Source: an uncultured Granulosicoccaceae bacterium
GTDB taxonomy: Bacteria; Pseudomonadota; Gammaproteobacteria; Granulosicoccales; Granulosicoccaceae
Length of the DNA: 64,000 bases
Direction of reading: 5' to 3'
NCBI GenBank assembly: GCA_937922945.1
Contig: CAKZUP010000092.1
Location: forward strand, 1-64,000
A program made the position numbers and the translations under genes. The first letter of the stretch is position 1. Each line of letters begins with the position of its first letter. Of this stretch, positions 16,967-26,040 are shown piece after piece. Below the pieces are notes generated by a model that saw only the letters and a list, made by a program, of their open reading frames with translations, ran no database searches and had not been told where the DNA came from.

Positions 16967-17317
16967 GCCACGGTATCAGCTGCGACTGGCATTATTATGT
17001 TTGTGTTTTCGGTGAGGTGTTGCTCGTTTGTCAGTTGTTCCGCACTGTGTGGAGATTTAAGAAGTGGACAAGATGAGACAAACGCGGTCAAACACGAGAG
17101 AATGTAGCCCTAAGCGCAAATAAAAAGTGGCTTGTGTCACCATAATTGCGTTAAATGCGTCGATTTTCGGCTAACTTTCCCGATCTGGTTTGCAAATGTT
17201 CACTTCAAGAAACGCAGTAACACGCAAAAACTGTACATACTGCGGTTAGGTAGTTTCCCAGAGCGCGCAGAGCCGGTATCATGCGTCAACGTTTTGCCAT
17301 GCACAGCGAGAGTAGCA
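16967..17317. other. 351-bp non-coding stretch before the LysM gene
   Basis: An open frame runs through its second half, in frame with the LysM protein, from an ATG at 17132. That extension is Cys- and Phe-rich and unlike the rest of the protein, while a good ribosome site (GAGAG at 17307-17311) precedes the GTG at 17318. I treat the stretch as the leader and promoter region. No repeat or RNA gene was seen in it. Confidence 0.45.
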
Positions 17318-17791
17318 GTGATTTCGAAATCAGATATAGTGATTCTAGTGTTAGCTTCCAGCGCTTTAGGCGTGGGCATTTATCGGTGGCACCAGAACAC
17401 CCAAGACGTCAATGCTATTACCATCCCTGCCAGTAGCCGCGTAGTGGCCGCTCCCGCGTCCGACAACATGGTCGCCGGCAACACACGAGTTATCGACGGG
17501 ACGCGTAATCCGCTTCAAGATGGCGTATCCAATGGCCAGACCAACCAGGTCACTGTGCAAACCATTCCCGAACAGCAGCCGGTATCAGGCATTGTTGTTT
17601 CTGATTCAGTCACCACATCGTCAGATGTATCGACCAATAGCGTTCAGCTCGGCTCGCACCGCGTTCGTTCAGGCGACTACCTCGGCAAAATTGCACAGCA
17701 GTATGGAACCGATGTGAATACGCTGCGTGAAATAAACGGTATCAGTGGTTCGATTATCCAAATAGGGCAAGAAATTCTCTACCCGCTCTAG
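17318..17791 (+). CDS. Membrane-anchored LysM-domain protein
   Basis: 157 residues from the GTG at 17318. The protein has an N-terminal membrane segment (about residues 5-20, IVILVLASSALGVGIY), a long Ser/Thr/Val/Gln-rich linker typical of periplasmic spacers, and one LysM domain at the C-terminus (about 112-157; HRVRSGDYLGKIAQQYG through IQIGQEILYPL). LysM binds peptidoglycan glycans, so this is probably an inner-membrane-tethered wall-binding protein. There is no catalytic domain. The gene is flanked by an amidotransferase and an SDR without evident functional link. Confidence 0.75.
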   Translation: MISKSDIVILVLASSALGVGIYRWHQNTQDVNAITIPASSRVVAAPASDNMVAGNTRVIDGTRNPLQDGVSNGQTNQVTVQTIPEQQPVSGIVVSDSVTTSSDVSTNSVQLGSHRVRSGDYLGKIAQQYGTDVNTLREINGISGSIIQIGQEILYPL

Positions 17792-17869
17792 CTATATGCC
17801 CGTCTGAAATTCAAGCCAGCGCCCTTCGGTGCTGGTACGCTAGACTGCTCGTAAATCGTGTAGCAATCT

Positions 17870-18631
17870 ATGCATCAACCAACTACCCCATTCGACCCAA
17901 CGCTATACCACAAGAAAACGGTTGTTCTAACCGGAGCCGGCAATGGTATTGGCTTGAGTGCCTTAAGGGCATTTGAGTCAACGGGCGCAACCATTATCGC
18001 CCATCTTGGCCGCGACCCCGCGTACGCGCAAAAGCAACCCGCTTCAGTGAGATGCTTCACTGGCGATCTTCTCGATCCAAAACAGCAGCTGGCTTTCTGC
18101 CAATTTGTGAGTGAACAAACCGACGTTGTGGATGTATTAGTGAACAATGCCGGCACGATGTTCGGGCGCTTTCCGGCCAAGTCTTTATCTGACGAAGACT
18201 ATCTGCAAATCGTTGAACTCAATCAACATGCAGTCGTTCGTATTACACGCGCTCTAATACCACTGTTAGAAAAATCGGGCAGTGGTGCGATTGTAAACAC
18301 GGTTTCCATATCTGCCTCTACTGGCGGTAGCCCCGGCTCATCAATTTATTCAGCGTCCAAAGCGTTCGTATCAACCTACACCAAAGCACTGGCTCGCGAA
18401 CTTGCGCCAGCGGGCATTCGTGCAAATGCAGTGTCGCCCGGGGTTATCCATACCGCGTTTCACGATCGCTATTCAAGTGCAGAGAAACTGGAAAAAACGC
18501 GACAACAAATACCGCTTCAGCGATTGGGCACACCAGAAGATTGCGCACCCGCGTATTTGTTTTTAGGTGCTGAACCGCTTTCTGGTTATATAACAGGTCA
18601 GGTTATTGAAATTAATGGTGGTGTGTTTTAA
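17870..18631 (+). CDS. Short-chain dehydrogenase/reductase (SDR)
   Basis: 253 residues, classical SDR. The cofactor motif TGAGNGIG is near 21-28, NNAG near 91-94, a serine in NTVSISAS, and the catalytic pair is YSASK (Tyr and Lys near 160-164). The C-terminal end (GYITGQVIEINGG) is the common SDR closing segment. The substrate cannot be read from the sequence, and the neighbours (LysM protein, CitE-like lyase on the other strand) give no clear pathway. Confidence 0.88.
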   Translation: MHQPTTPFDPTLYHKKTVVLTGAGNGIGLSALRAFESTGATIIAHLGRDPAYAQKQPASVRCFTGDLLDPKQQLAFCQFVSEQTDVVDVLVNNAGTMFGRFPAKSLSDEDYLQIVELNQHAVVRITRALIPLLEKSGSGAIVNTVSISASTGGSPGSSIYSASKAFVSTYTKALARELAPAGIRANAVSPGVIHTAFHDRYSSAEKLEKTRQQIPLQRLGTPEDCAPAYLFLGAEPLSGYITGQVIEINGGVF

Positions 18632-18659
18632 ACAAACGGATAAAGGGCTGAAGTATCAC

Positions 18660-19589
18660 TTACGGTGACGGCTTGCCCTGCTCAACACCTTGCTCAACAC
18701 CTTGCTCAACACCATGCTTAAAGATGCGCTTGCCTACGGCCAGCGTTTCCAGTGCCATACTTAAATGCAGGCGCTCAACCATTTGGCCGTCTATTTGAAC
18801 CACTCCGGCGTTCGCGTTTTCAGGTTTTTCGAATTCAGCGACAATGCGTTGCGCTTGAGCTATTGCATCACCACTTGGTGAGAACGCCGCATTGGCTATC
18901 TCTATCTGGCTTGGATGAATAAGTGTCTTACCATTCATACCCATTGCCGCACCTTCTTTGCATTCGGCCAAAAAACCATCTGTATCACGAAAATTATTGA
19001 ATACCCCATCGAGTATATTTAACTTGTATGCTTTGGCAGCCAGTAGCAAAGAACTTATCCACGGCAGCATCAAGCCTCGATCAGAGCTCACTTGCATACC
19101 CGCCTCACGCGCAATATCGTTGTTACCTACACACACAGTTTGAAAGCGGTCGTGCTGTTGCTTTGTCTGTGCGATAGCCACGGCATTGATAACCGCCATA
19201 GTTGTTTCCAACATAGCCCACAAGCCAATAACGCCAGCATGATCAATCGCATCGAGTGCTTGATGCACATCGATAATATCTTGCGCGCTCTCGACCTTCG
19301 GCAACAAAACAGCGTGCGGTTGAATTTGTTGCAACAGCGCCATGTCGGATTCAAAAAATTCAGTGTTTAGCGCGTTAACGCGAACCACCACCGTACGCCG
19401 ACCATAATCATTGTGCCGCAGTGCGTGAACGATGTTGTTCCGAGCATCTGCCTTGGCTTCAGGCGCAACAGAATCCTCAAGGTCCATGATAATGGCATCT
19501 GCACCAAGCTCAGCTGCTTTAGTCAGGGCTCTGGTATTACTCGCAGGCATGTACAGTGCGGTTCGACAGATAGTTGAATTCGATGGCAA
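18660..19589 (-). CDS. HpcH/CitE-family lyase (malyl-CoA/citramalyl-CoA lyase-like)
   Basis: About 309 residues from a TTG at 19587-19589, which has AGAGA 9 bases upstream; another TTG at 19631 would add 14 residues. CitE-type TIM-barrel segments are clear: ALYMPASN, IIMDLEDSVAPEAK (acidic metal ligand), VVRVNALNTEF, VLLPKVESAQDI with the metal-binding Glu, and GKTLIHPSQIEIAN. The family makes or cleaves C-C bonds in short-chain acyl-CoAs (malyl-, methylmalyl- or citramalyl-CoA). The C-terminus ends in three GVEQ units made by a 12-bp tandem repeat, which are unlikely to matter for catalysis. The gene is divergent from purD. Confidence 0.82.
   Translation of the reverse strand: MPSNSTICRTALYMPASNTRALTKAAELGADAIIMDLEDSVAPEAKADARNNIVHALRHNDYGRRTVVVRVNALNTEFFESDMALLQQIQPHAVLLPKVESAQDIIDVHQALDAIDHAGVIGLWAMLETTMAVINAVAIAQTKQQHDRFQTVCVGNNDIAREAGMQVSSDRGLMLPWISSLLLAAKAYKLNILDGVFNNFRDTDGFLAECKEGAAMGMNGKTLIHPSQIEIANAAFSPSGDAIAQAQRIVAEFEKPENANAGVVQIDGQMVERLHLSMALETLAVGKRIFKHGVEQGVEQGVEQGKPSP
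18679..18714. repeat. Three tandem 12-bp units at the 3' end of the CitE-like gene
   Basis: tgctcaacacct occurs at 18679 and 18691 exactly, and at 18703 with one change. Being a multiple of three it keeps the frame and encodes GVEQ three times at the protein end, 17 bp before the stop codon. This is a simple slippage-type repeat whose copy number may vary. Confidence 0.85.
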
Positions 19590-19685
19590 AGTATTGTTCT
19601 CTGATCGGTTTGGATTTATTGCACCCGGCAATTATCGGTATGTCTTGGTTTTTTAGTAGAATAGCGTTTTTAGACGGGGTTGGTA

Positions 19686-21008
19686 ATGCATATTCTATTG
19701 ATCGGCAATGGTGGTCGCGAACACGCATTAGCCTGGAAACTGGCGCAATCCCCACAGGTGAGCAAAATAAGTGTTGCGCCCGGTTCGGCTGCTATCGTGG
19801 CAGAAACCTCCGCAGCAACCCGCATTGAACAGCTTATGCTGGACATCGATGACCATCAAGCATTGTGTAATTTTGCCGTTGAGCAGCAAGTGCACCTGAC
19901 GGTGGTTGGTCCGGAGCTGCCACTTGTCGCAGGCATTGTTGATGCTTTTGAAACAGCTGGCCTGAGGATATTGGGCCCTCGAGCCGCTGCTGCCCAATTG
20001 GAAGGTAGTAAAGCATATGCCAAAGAGTTCATGCAGCGACACAGTATCCCTACAGCTGCACACGCCACGTTCCAAAGCGCCGATAAGGCACACCAGTACA
20101 TCGACGAAAGAGGAGTACCTATCGTTGTTAAAGCCGACGGGCTTGCAGCTGGCAAAGGTGTCGTTGTAGCCCAAACACTCATTGAGGCACACGCAGCCGT
20201 TGATGCCATGTTGTCAGATCATAGTTTCGGCGACGCTGGCGCAACCGTTGTTATTGAAGAATTTCTGGCAGGTGAAGAAGCCAGCTTTATCGCTTTGGTC
20301 GACGGACAACACTGCCTGCCATTCGCAACCAGTCAGGACCACAAAGCGCGTAACGAAGGAGATACCGGACCGAACACCGGCGGTATGGGCGCGTACTCTC
20401 CTGCCCCCGTCGTCACATCGGAAGTTGAACAGCATATCCTGCAAGATATCGTTGAGCCATCGGTTGCCGGGTTGAATAAAGATGGCACACCGTTTAAAGG
20501 TTTTTTATATGTGGGCCTAATGATCGATAGCTCTGGCGCTGCACGTGTTGTTGAATACAACGTTCGACTCGGCGATCCTGAAACTCAACCACTGCTCATG
20601 CGTCTCAACAGCGATCTTTTAACCATGCTGGACGCAGCGGTCGACGGTAAGCTGGATAAAATACACGCCGATTGGAATCCGCAGTGCGCGCTTGGCGTTG
20701 TGCTCGCAGCTGGGGACTACCCTGCCAGTAGCGGTAAAGGCGATAGCATTAAAGGCATTGATGAAGCCGAAGCCCTTGGCTGCAAGGTCTTTCACGCCGG
20801 TACAAAGCTTGCCGACAACATCGACACGGGCAACGACAAGTTTGTGACCAATGGCGGACGCATCTTATGCGTAAGTGCGCTTGGCGATGATATTGTTGAG
20901 GCAAAAAAACTGGCTGATAAAGGTGCTGCTGCGATAAATTTCTCTCGCATGCATTACCGTCGTGACATCGGCTACCGAGCGGTTGCCCGACTAACCGAAT
21001 CTGCTTGA
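19686..21008 (+). CDS. purD: Phosphoribosylamine-glycine ligase PurD
   Basis: 440 residues, usual for PurD, an ATP-grasp enzyme that joins glycine to 5-phosphoribosylamine in purine synthesis. The start MHILLIGNGGREHALAWKL is diagnostic. VVKADGLAAGKGVVV near 145-160 is the ATP-grasp lid region, and GPNTGGMGAYSP and VEYNVRLGDPETQ are family signatures. I take the ATG at 19686, not the TTG two codons upstream, because GGGG at 19676-19679 is well spaced for it. purH is not adjacent, unlike in enteric bacteria. Confidence 0.96.
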   Translation: MHILLIGNGGREHALAWKLAQSPQVSKISVAPGSAAIVAETSAATRIEQLMLDIDDHQALCNFAVEQQVHLTVVGPELPLVAGIVDAFETAGLRILGPRAAAAQLEGSKAYAKEFMQRHSIPTAAHATFQSADKAHQYIDERGVPIVVKADGLAAGKGVVVAQTLIEAHAAVDAMLSDHSFGDAGATVVIEEFLAGEEASFIALVDGQHCLPFATSQDHKARNEGDTGPNTGGMGAYSPAPVVTSEVEQHILQDIVEPSVAGLNKDGTPFKGFLYVGLMIDSSGAARVVEYNVRLGDPETQPLLMRLNSDLLTMLDAAVDGKLDKIHADWNPQCALGVVLAAGDYPASSGKGDSIKGIDEAEALGCKVFHAGTKLADNIDTGNDKFVTNGGRILCVSALGDDIVEAKKLADKGAAAINFSRMHYRRDIGYRAVARLTESA

Positions 21009-21085
21009 GCCTGCATTTATCCTGACGGCATTAATTGGTGTGTGTTTTTATTAACGAGTACTTATTGGATGGTACTTACTGATAA

Positions 21086-21118
21086 GCACTAACCGGCCAG
21101 CTCTTGGTCGGTTAGTGC
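21086..21118. terminator. Hairpin between convergent purD and rho
   Basis: A 13-bp stem (21086-21098 with 21106-21118, one G-U pair) closes a 7-base loop midway between the ends of purD and rho. No T-run follows on either strand, so it is not a classical intrinsic terminator. It could still act in both directions as a transcript end or 3' stabiliser. Confidence 0.55.
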
Positions 21119-21169
21119 GCCTGACTGTGGCTTCGATCTGCAACAAAACGTAATAGCTCAACGCTATTT

Positions 21170-22426
21170 CTAACGCTTCATTGCATCAAAGAATTCGTTG
21201 TTGGTTTTTGTTTGCTGCAACCGACCCAACATGAATTCCACCGCTTCGATTTCATCCATAGCATGGATGAACTTGCGCAATATCCACACCTTCTGCAGCT
21301 CTTCCTGATCCATCATTAACTCTTCTCGACGAGTACCGGAGCGATTGATGTTAATGGCTGGGAACACACGCTTTTCTGCTATACGGCGATCGAGATGAAG
21401 TTCCATATTACCGGTGCCCTTGAACTCTTCATAGATGACTTCATCCATCTTCGAACCTGTGTCCACCAAAGCTGTTGCAATAATAGTTAAGCTACCACCT
21501 TCTTCAATATTTCTGGCCGCACCGAAAAATCGCTTGGGTCGATGCAATGCATTAGCGTCTACACCACCGGTAAGCACCTTTCCAGACGAAGGTACTACTG
21601 TGTTGTACGCTCTTGCCAATCGAGTAATAGAGTCAAGCAGAATGACAACATCTTTTTTATGCTCAACCAATCGCTTGGCCTTTTCTATAACCATTTCGGC
21701 TACCTGAACGTGTCGGCTGGCGGGCTCATCAAAAGTAGAGGAAATGACTTCGCCTTGCACCATGCGCTCCATCTCAGTTACTTCTTCAGGGCGCTCATCG
21801 ATGAGTAAAACGATAAGAAAACATTCGGGATGATTCGCCGCAATGCTTTGCGCAACATTCTGCAGCATAAGCGTTTTACCTGCCTTTGGAGGCGAAACTA
21901 ACAAGCCTCGCTGTCCTTTGCCTATAGGCGCTGCGATATCAATAATTCGGGCGGTAATGTCTTCAGTACTGCCATTACCACGCTCCATCGTCATGCGTTC
22001 GTTTGCATGCAGTGGCGTTAAATTTTCAAACAGAACTTTATTTTTTGCTTGCTCTGGTGGACCAAAATTAATTTCATCGACTTTGAGCAAGGCAAAGTAT
22101 CTTTCACCTTCTTTCGGCGGTCTGATCTTGCCGAAAATGGTATCGCCTGTTCTTAATGAAAACCGTCTGATTTGACTGGGGGAGACGTATATATCGTCTG
22201 GACCTGCCAGGTAGGAGCTATCGGCCGATCGTAAAAAACCAAAACCATCTTGCAGGATTTCGAGAACACCACCTCCAAAGATGTTTTCACCTTTTCGGGA
22301 ATGCGCTTTGAGGATAGAAAAAATCATGTCTTGCTTTCGCTGACGGGCAACGTTGTCGATGCCAATAGACTGTGCAAGCTCAATTAATTCAGTTGGGTTT
22401 TTCTTTTTAAGATCGGTAAGGTTCAT
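21170..22426 (-). CDS. rho: Transcription termination factor Rho
   Basis: 418 residues, as in E. coli Rho. The N-terminal RNA-binding domain ([25 protein letters not shown] near 64-70; [10 protein letters not shown]) is followed by the ATPase domain with Walker A PPKAGKT near 179-185, [16 protein letters not shown] near 260-275, and the Q/R-loop regions. It forms the hexameric helicase that terminates untranslated transcripts. It has no insertion, unlike actinobacterial Rho. It is transcribed in the same direction as trxA upstream, the conserved gammaproteobacterial order, but here 1 kb of AT-rich leader separates them. Confidence 0.97.
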   Translation of the reverse strand: MNLTDLKKKNPTELIELAQSIGIDNVARQRKQDMIFSILKAHSRKGENIFGGGVLEILQDGFGFLRSADSSYLAGPDDIYVSPSQIRRFSLRTGDTIFGKIRPPKEGERYFALLKVDEINFGPPEQAKNKVLFENLTPLHANERMTMERGNGSTEDITARIIDIAAPIGKGQRGLLVSPPKAGKTLMLQNVAQSIAANHPECFLIVLLIDERPEEVTEMERMVQGEVISSTFDEPASRHVQVAEMVIEKAKRLVEHKKDVVILLDSITRLARAYNTVVPSSGKVLTGGVDANALHRPKRFFGAARNIEEGGSLTIIATALVDTGSKMDEVIYEEFKGTGNMELHLDRRIAEKRVFPAININRSGTRREELMMDQEELQKVWILRKFIHAMDEIEAVEFMLGRLQQTKTNNEFFDAMKR

Positions 22427-22700
22427 ACAAGCGAAGTGACTTTTTTGAAGGCGAGTGCCAGAAAGTTGATAAGCGTCTTGGTATCAATCAGCGGTATTCT
22501 CTGCAAAACACACATTGCGCACCGCAGAAACAAGCTTTTGCTATAGCTAAGCCTGATTGACTCAAAACAATTTAATGATGATTAAAAAATATGACTAGTA
22601 AGATTATAAATTTTAAATTCTTCTAACAACAACAAATCGAAACAAACAGTTTACTTCATCTGTTTTCGGGCTTTACTTAACAGCAAACCTATTTTCTTAT

Positions 22701-22759
22701 AACTCAGAATCAATAACCAAACTCAGAATTAATAACAAAAAAACAGATTCAATAACAAA
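22701..22759. repeat. Degenerate 20-bp tandem repeat in the rho leader
   Basis: Three units start at 22701, 22720 and 22740 and share the pattern aactcagaatyaataacaaa with changes. They are A-rich on the plus strand and therefore U-rich in the rho transcript. They could be slippage products or part of the leader structure. Confidence 0.6.
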
Positions 22760-22875
22760 AAGCCCAAATTAAAACAACGTTCGATTAAACCAACGCGTTC
22801 TATTTACACAAAGTTAGATTATTAACCCGGCCAACATACCTACGTTGCTAACATTTTTGCTATTTTCGCAAATCG

Positions 22876-22926
22876 TTATTTTCGCAGACTACTGACTTAG
22901 CAAATTGCTGTTTTCGCAGACTACTG
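22876..22926. repeat. Direct repeat of ttttcgcagactactg in the rho leader
   Basis: The 16-base string ttttcgcagactactg occurs twice, at 22879-22894 and 22911-22926. Partial copies (ttttcgcaaa at 22863 and tctcgcaaat at 22928) flank them. The spacing is 32 bp. The function is unknown; it may be a binding site array or a decayed duplication. Confidence 0.6.
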
Positions 22927-23248
22927 TTCTCGCAAATTCGCGTAAAAGTTGGGGTAAATAATCGATAGCAATCTGTGGTTTTTACTTGTCTGTTGTATAC
23001 ACACAATCGAAGATACGGCGGTGTGCACTACAGGATGAGAAGGAAGTTAGCATGCCGTGACGGGAACGTCCAGTACTAATGCAGATTAAATATCCTCCGG
23101 ATACACTCTGTACTACACATGTATGGGTAAGTTAGCTGCAAAAAATCGGCCAGAAGCGGCCAAATTAGGGCTTTGATTCACATGGTCAGCGTCACCAACC
23201 GCTCTAACGGGCTGTGTAAATATTTGTATTTACTATAGTTATTGAATG

Positions 23249-23297
23249 GAGTCGGTTTCCGGCGCCGACTCTGATACCCTCTTGCCGATGCGGGTAT
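23249..23297. repeat. Double-hairpin palindromic element between trxA and rho
   Basis: GAGTCGG (23249-23255) pairs with CCGACTC (23265-23271), and ATACCC (23274-23279) pairs with GGGTAT (23292-23297), so two adjacent stems form. The arrangement recalls small dispersed palindromic repeats found outside genes in many Proteobacteria. It could also serve as the trxA transcript end. No second copy was found in this window. Confidence 0.45.
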
Positions 23298-23448
23298 GAC
23301 TGGCGTTTGCCTGAAAAACGTTCCTTCAGATCGTGGATAGCACTGAAAAAGGCTATTCTGACGTCCATCGACTGATTGAAACATCTGCACAGCGCAAAAT
23401 CGCATTGTGCAGAATTTCACCGGTTAGAGCGACGCAAAAGCGCCTGGC

Positions 23449-23775
23449 TTATGCGTTTTCGTCGATAAATTCAGCTAACTGGCTCTTCGACATCGCGCCG
23501 AGTTTGGTTGCTTCAACGGCCCCGTTCTTGAATATCATGAGCGTGGGGATTTGTCGAATACCGTATTTTGGAGGTGTATTCGGGTTTTCATCCATGTTCA
23601 TTTTGACGATTTTCACTTTACCGGCATACTCTGGTGCGAGTGCGTCTAAGTGAGGCGCAATCGCCTTACAAGGGCCACACCACTCGGCCCAGTAGTCAAC
23701 CAGGACGGGAGTATCAGAATTCAGAACCTCATCCTCAAAGTTGGAATCGGTAATCGCGGTAATATGTTCGTTCAT
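23449..23775 (-). CDS. trxA: Thioredoxin TrxA
   Basis: 108 residues, as in E. coli thioredoxin 1. The active site WCGPC is near 33-37 in VDYWAEWCGPCKAIAPHL, and the cis-proline lies in IRQIPTLMIF. It reduces cytoplasmic disulfides with NADPH via thioredoxin reductase. I take the ATG at 23773-23775, with CGAGG six bases upstream, rather than the GTG two codons before. It lies between rho and the divergent rhlB, as in enteric bacteria. Confidence 0.97.
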   Translation of the reverse strand: MNEHITAITDSNFEDEVLNSDTPVLVDYWAEWCGPCKAIAPHLDALAPEYAGKVKIVKMNMDENPNTPPKYGIRQIPTLMIFKNGAVEATKLGAMSKSQLAEFIDENA

Positions 23776-24053
23776 GTGCACCTCGTAGGCTTTTCGTAAC
23801 TATGCGTGTTTGTACAGTTTTTCTTCGTAAAGTTCATCTGGCCAGCACTTTATCGCAGATAAATGAAAACTGACGATTTGTTGGCAACTATTGACTGAAT
23901 ATCTAACTCTAAACTTCAATCGGCTCATTAATTTTAATCCAATTTTGAATCCGCATCTGAATTCGCCACTTTTTTCGCAGCTTCTATCGTGAGAACAGTA
24001 TCTATCGAGACGACCAAATTGCACTTAGTAAATAAAAAAGATTACCAAAAAAT

Positions 24054-25403
24054 ATGACATCAAATTCCAACGCCACACCCGCGTTTAGCGAACTTTCCCT
24101 GCCTCCGCAATTGCTCAAAGCAACGGATGAACTAGGGTTTGACCGCTGCACGGAAATTCAGGGTTTGTCCCTGCCAATCATCGCTGATGGCCGTGACATA
24201 GCAGCACAGGCCCAAACCGGCACGGGAAAAACAGCGGCGTTTCTACTCGGCGCATTTGCCCGACTGCTGGCAAATGATGGTGGCGAGCGAGATCAAAATC
24301 AACCGCGAATGCTGGTCATTGCCCCCACCCGGGAATTGGCTATTCAAATTGGCAAAGATGCCGAATCTCTAGGCAAATACACTGGCCTGCGTTGCGCTAT
24401 TGCCTATGGTGGAATCGACTACGAAAAACAACGAAAGCAGCTTTCATCAGGTATCGACGTACTGATTGGCACACCGGGACGGCTTATCGACTACTTCAAA
24501 CAGCGCGTATTTAACTTGAAGAAACTCGAAATATGCGTACTTGATGAAGCCGATCGTATGTTCGACCTCGGCTTTATTGCGGATATCCGCTTCCTGTTAC
24601 GCCGTATGCCTGATCCGGAACATCGTCTGAGCATGCTGTTTTCAGCCACCTTGTCTCATCGAGTGATGGAGTTGGCCTACGAGCATATGAACAACCCGAC
24701 ACCGGTAAAAACTGAATCCACAGGTGTAACTGCAGACGGCGTTAATCAGCAACTTTTCCAACCTGCCACAGACGAAAAAATAGCCTTGCTACTTGGATTG
24801 ATCGAACAAATGTCACCGCCGCGATCCATCATCTTTGTGAATACCAAGCGCACCGCTGAATATGTCGAAGGCTATTTACTGGGAAATGACGTGCAGTGTG
24901 GAACGTTATCTGGCGATGTCCGACAGAACAAAAGACAACGGATACTATCTGAATTCACTGCGGGCAAAATGCCAGTACTTATTGCAACCGATGTTGCGGC
25001 TCGGGGGCTGCACATCGATGCGGTAACTCACGTATTCAACTACGACTTGCCACAACAAGCAGAAGATTATGTGCACAGGATTGGTCGGACGGCTCGCGCT
25101 GGTACCCGGGGCGAAGCGGTAAGCTTTGCGTGTGAGGAATACTCCTTCTCGTTGCCTGAAATACAGGATTACATTGGCAAGCCAATTCCACTGTCTCCCA
25201 TTACCAATGAGCTACTGGTTACGCCGAAAAAAGCCAAAAGAGTGGAGCGCGATAGACCGCCAACGCATAAAAAAGCGGGAAAACGCTCCGGCTCACGTCA
25301 CAACAGCCAGCGTTCCGGTTCTGGGAAACAGGGTTCAGGCAGGTCAGAAACTGGTTCAGCGTCGGCAAAACCAAGGAATCGGCGCAGCAAAAAGCCACAA
25401 TAA
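24054..25403 (+). CDS. rhlB: DEAD-box RNA helicase RhlB
   Basis: 449 residues. The order of motifs is Q motif (FDRCTEIQ), Walker A AQAQTGTGKT (51-60), PTRELA, TPGR, DEAD near 163-166, SATLSHR, and HRIGRTARAG. Sequences such as VLDEADRMFDLGFI and CEEYSFSLPEIQDYIG closely resemble E. coli RhlB, and divergence from trxA-rho is the conserved RhlB location. RhlB unwinds RNA for the RNase E degradosome. The C-terminal 60 residues form a basic, Ser/Gly-rich disordered tail. The 278-bp divergent region with trxA should hold both promoters; I could not define them. Confidence 0.93.
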   Translation: MTSNSNATPAFSELSLPPQLLKATDELGFDRCTEIQGLSLPIIADGRDIAAQAQTGTGKTAAFLLGAFARLLANDGGERDQNQPRMLVIAPTRELAIQIGKDAESLGKYTGLRCAIAYGGIDYEKQRKQLSSGIDVLIGTPGRLIDYFKQRVFNLKKLEICVLDEADRMFDLGFIADIRFLLRRMPDPEHRLSMLFSATLSHRVMELAYEHMNNPTPVKTESTGVTADGVNQQLFQPATDEKIALLLGLIEQMSPPRSIIFVNTKRTAEYVEGYLLGNDVQCGTLSGDVRQNKRQRILSEFTAGKMPVLIATDVAARGLHIDAVTHVFNYDLPQQAEDYVHRIGRTARAGTRGEAVSFACEEYSFSLPEIQDYIGKPIPLSPITNELLVTPKKAKRVERDRPPTHKKAGKRSGSRHNSQRSGSGKQGSGRSETGSASAKPRNRRSKKPQ

Positions 25404-25836
25404 AGCGGCTATGGGACCGGCCCGTCTACCCCAGGTCATTAATTTTCTTATACAAAAGCATTGGATTACAAACAACCGTTATGGCACTCAGGCGTTGAGT
25501 AAAATAAATTACCAACGCTGATAACTACTAAAAGTGGGCCTATCAGGCCATCTGCCAAACTATCGGCGGCTGATTTATCGATTGACTGCTCCACCGTACC
25601 ATTTCGGATATCACGGATAGATTAAAAAATCCATAGAACACCTCCCAAAAACACGCTAGACTGGCGTTGCGTGACACGGTTTTGCAATTGCCAAAGTCCA
25701 GCAGCTTGATCTTAATGTGAATTTGTACTAGCCGACCCTTCCATTGCGTAGAGTCGGACACCTTAAAACAAAATGCTGGCCACTTGGCAACGAGCACTGC
25801 TCTGGCGCGGCATTCCATTTTCAGAGGTTTCAAATC
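25404..25836 (+). other. Intergenic region and cold-shock gene leader
   Basis: 433 bp between rhlB and the cold-shock gene. The part before the gene contains a small stem (CCGAC at 25732-25736 with GTCGG at 25753-25757) and ends in the ribosome site AGAGG at 25823-25827. Cold-shock mRNAs usually have long structured leaders, and this one fits, but the promoter was not identified. No other gene was recognised. Confidence 0.4.
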
Positions 25837-26040
25837 ATGGCAACAGGCACGGTCAAGTGGTTCAATGAGTCAAAAGGTTTTGGGTTTCTATCCCAAGACG
25901 ATGGTGGTGATGATGTATTTGTACATTTCTCAGCAATTCAAGGGGATGGGTTCAAAACGCTAAACGAAGGTCAGAAAGTCACGTTCGAAGTAGAACAAGG
26001 CCCAAAAGGTCCCCAAGCAAGTAGCGTCGTCGCTGAGTAA
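25837..26040 (+). CDS. Cold-shock protein, CspA family
   Basis: 67 residues, a single cold-shock domain. [20 protein letters not shown] includes RNP1 (KGFGFLS), and [10 protein letters not shown] is RNP2; the end ([11 protein letters not shown]) is also standard. The protein binds single-stranded RNA or DNA and melts RNA structure at low temperature or during growth shifts. The start is set by the conserved MATGTVKWF and by AGAGG upstream. Whether the gene is cold-induced cannot be told from sequence. It is monocistronic. Confidence 0.95.
   Translation: MATGTVKWFNESKGFGFLSQDDGGDDVFVHFSAIQGDGFKTLNEGQKVTFEVEQGPKGPQASSVVAE

Larger units (their letters stand above)
22427..23448 (-). other. 1-kb AT-rich rho leader/trxA-rho intergenic region
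   Basis: No convincing gene lies here. The part nearest rho is very A+T rich and holds two sets of direct repeats (22701-22759 and 22876-22926), and the trxA-proximal part holds a palindromic element (23249-23297). Rho is known in enteric bacteria to control its own gene by terminating in the leader, so an untranslated leader of this kind may serve autoregulation. The promoter was not identified. An open frame at 23178-23420 on the minus strand has repeat-like composition and was not accepted as a gene. Confidence 0.5.

Noticed and set aside
23178-23420. Minus-strand open frame of 80 codons between trxA and rho
   Set aside because: It runs through the double-hairpin repeat, has repeat-like composition, and resembles translated intergenic repeat DNA, not a protein.
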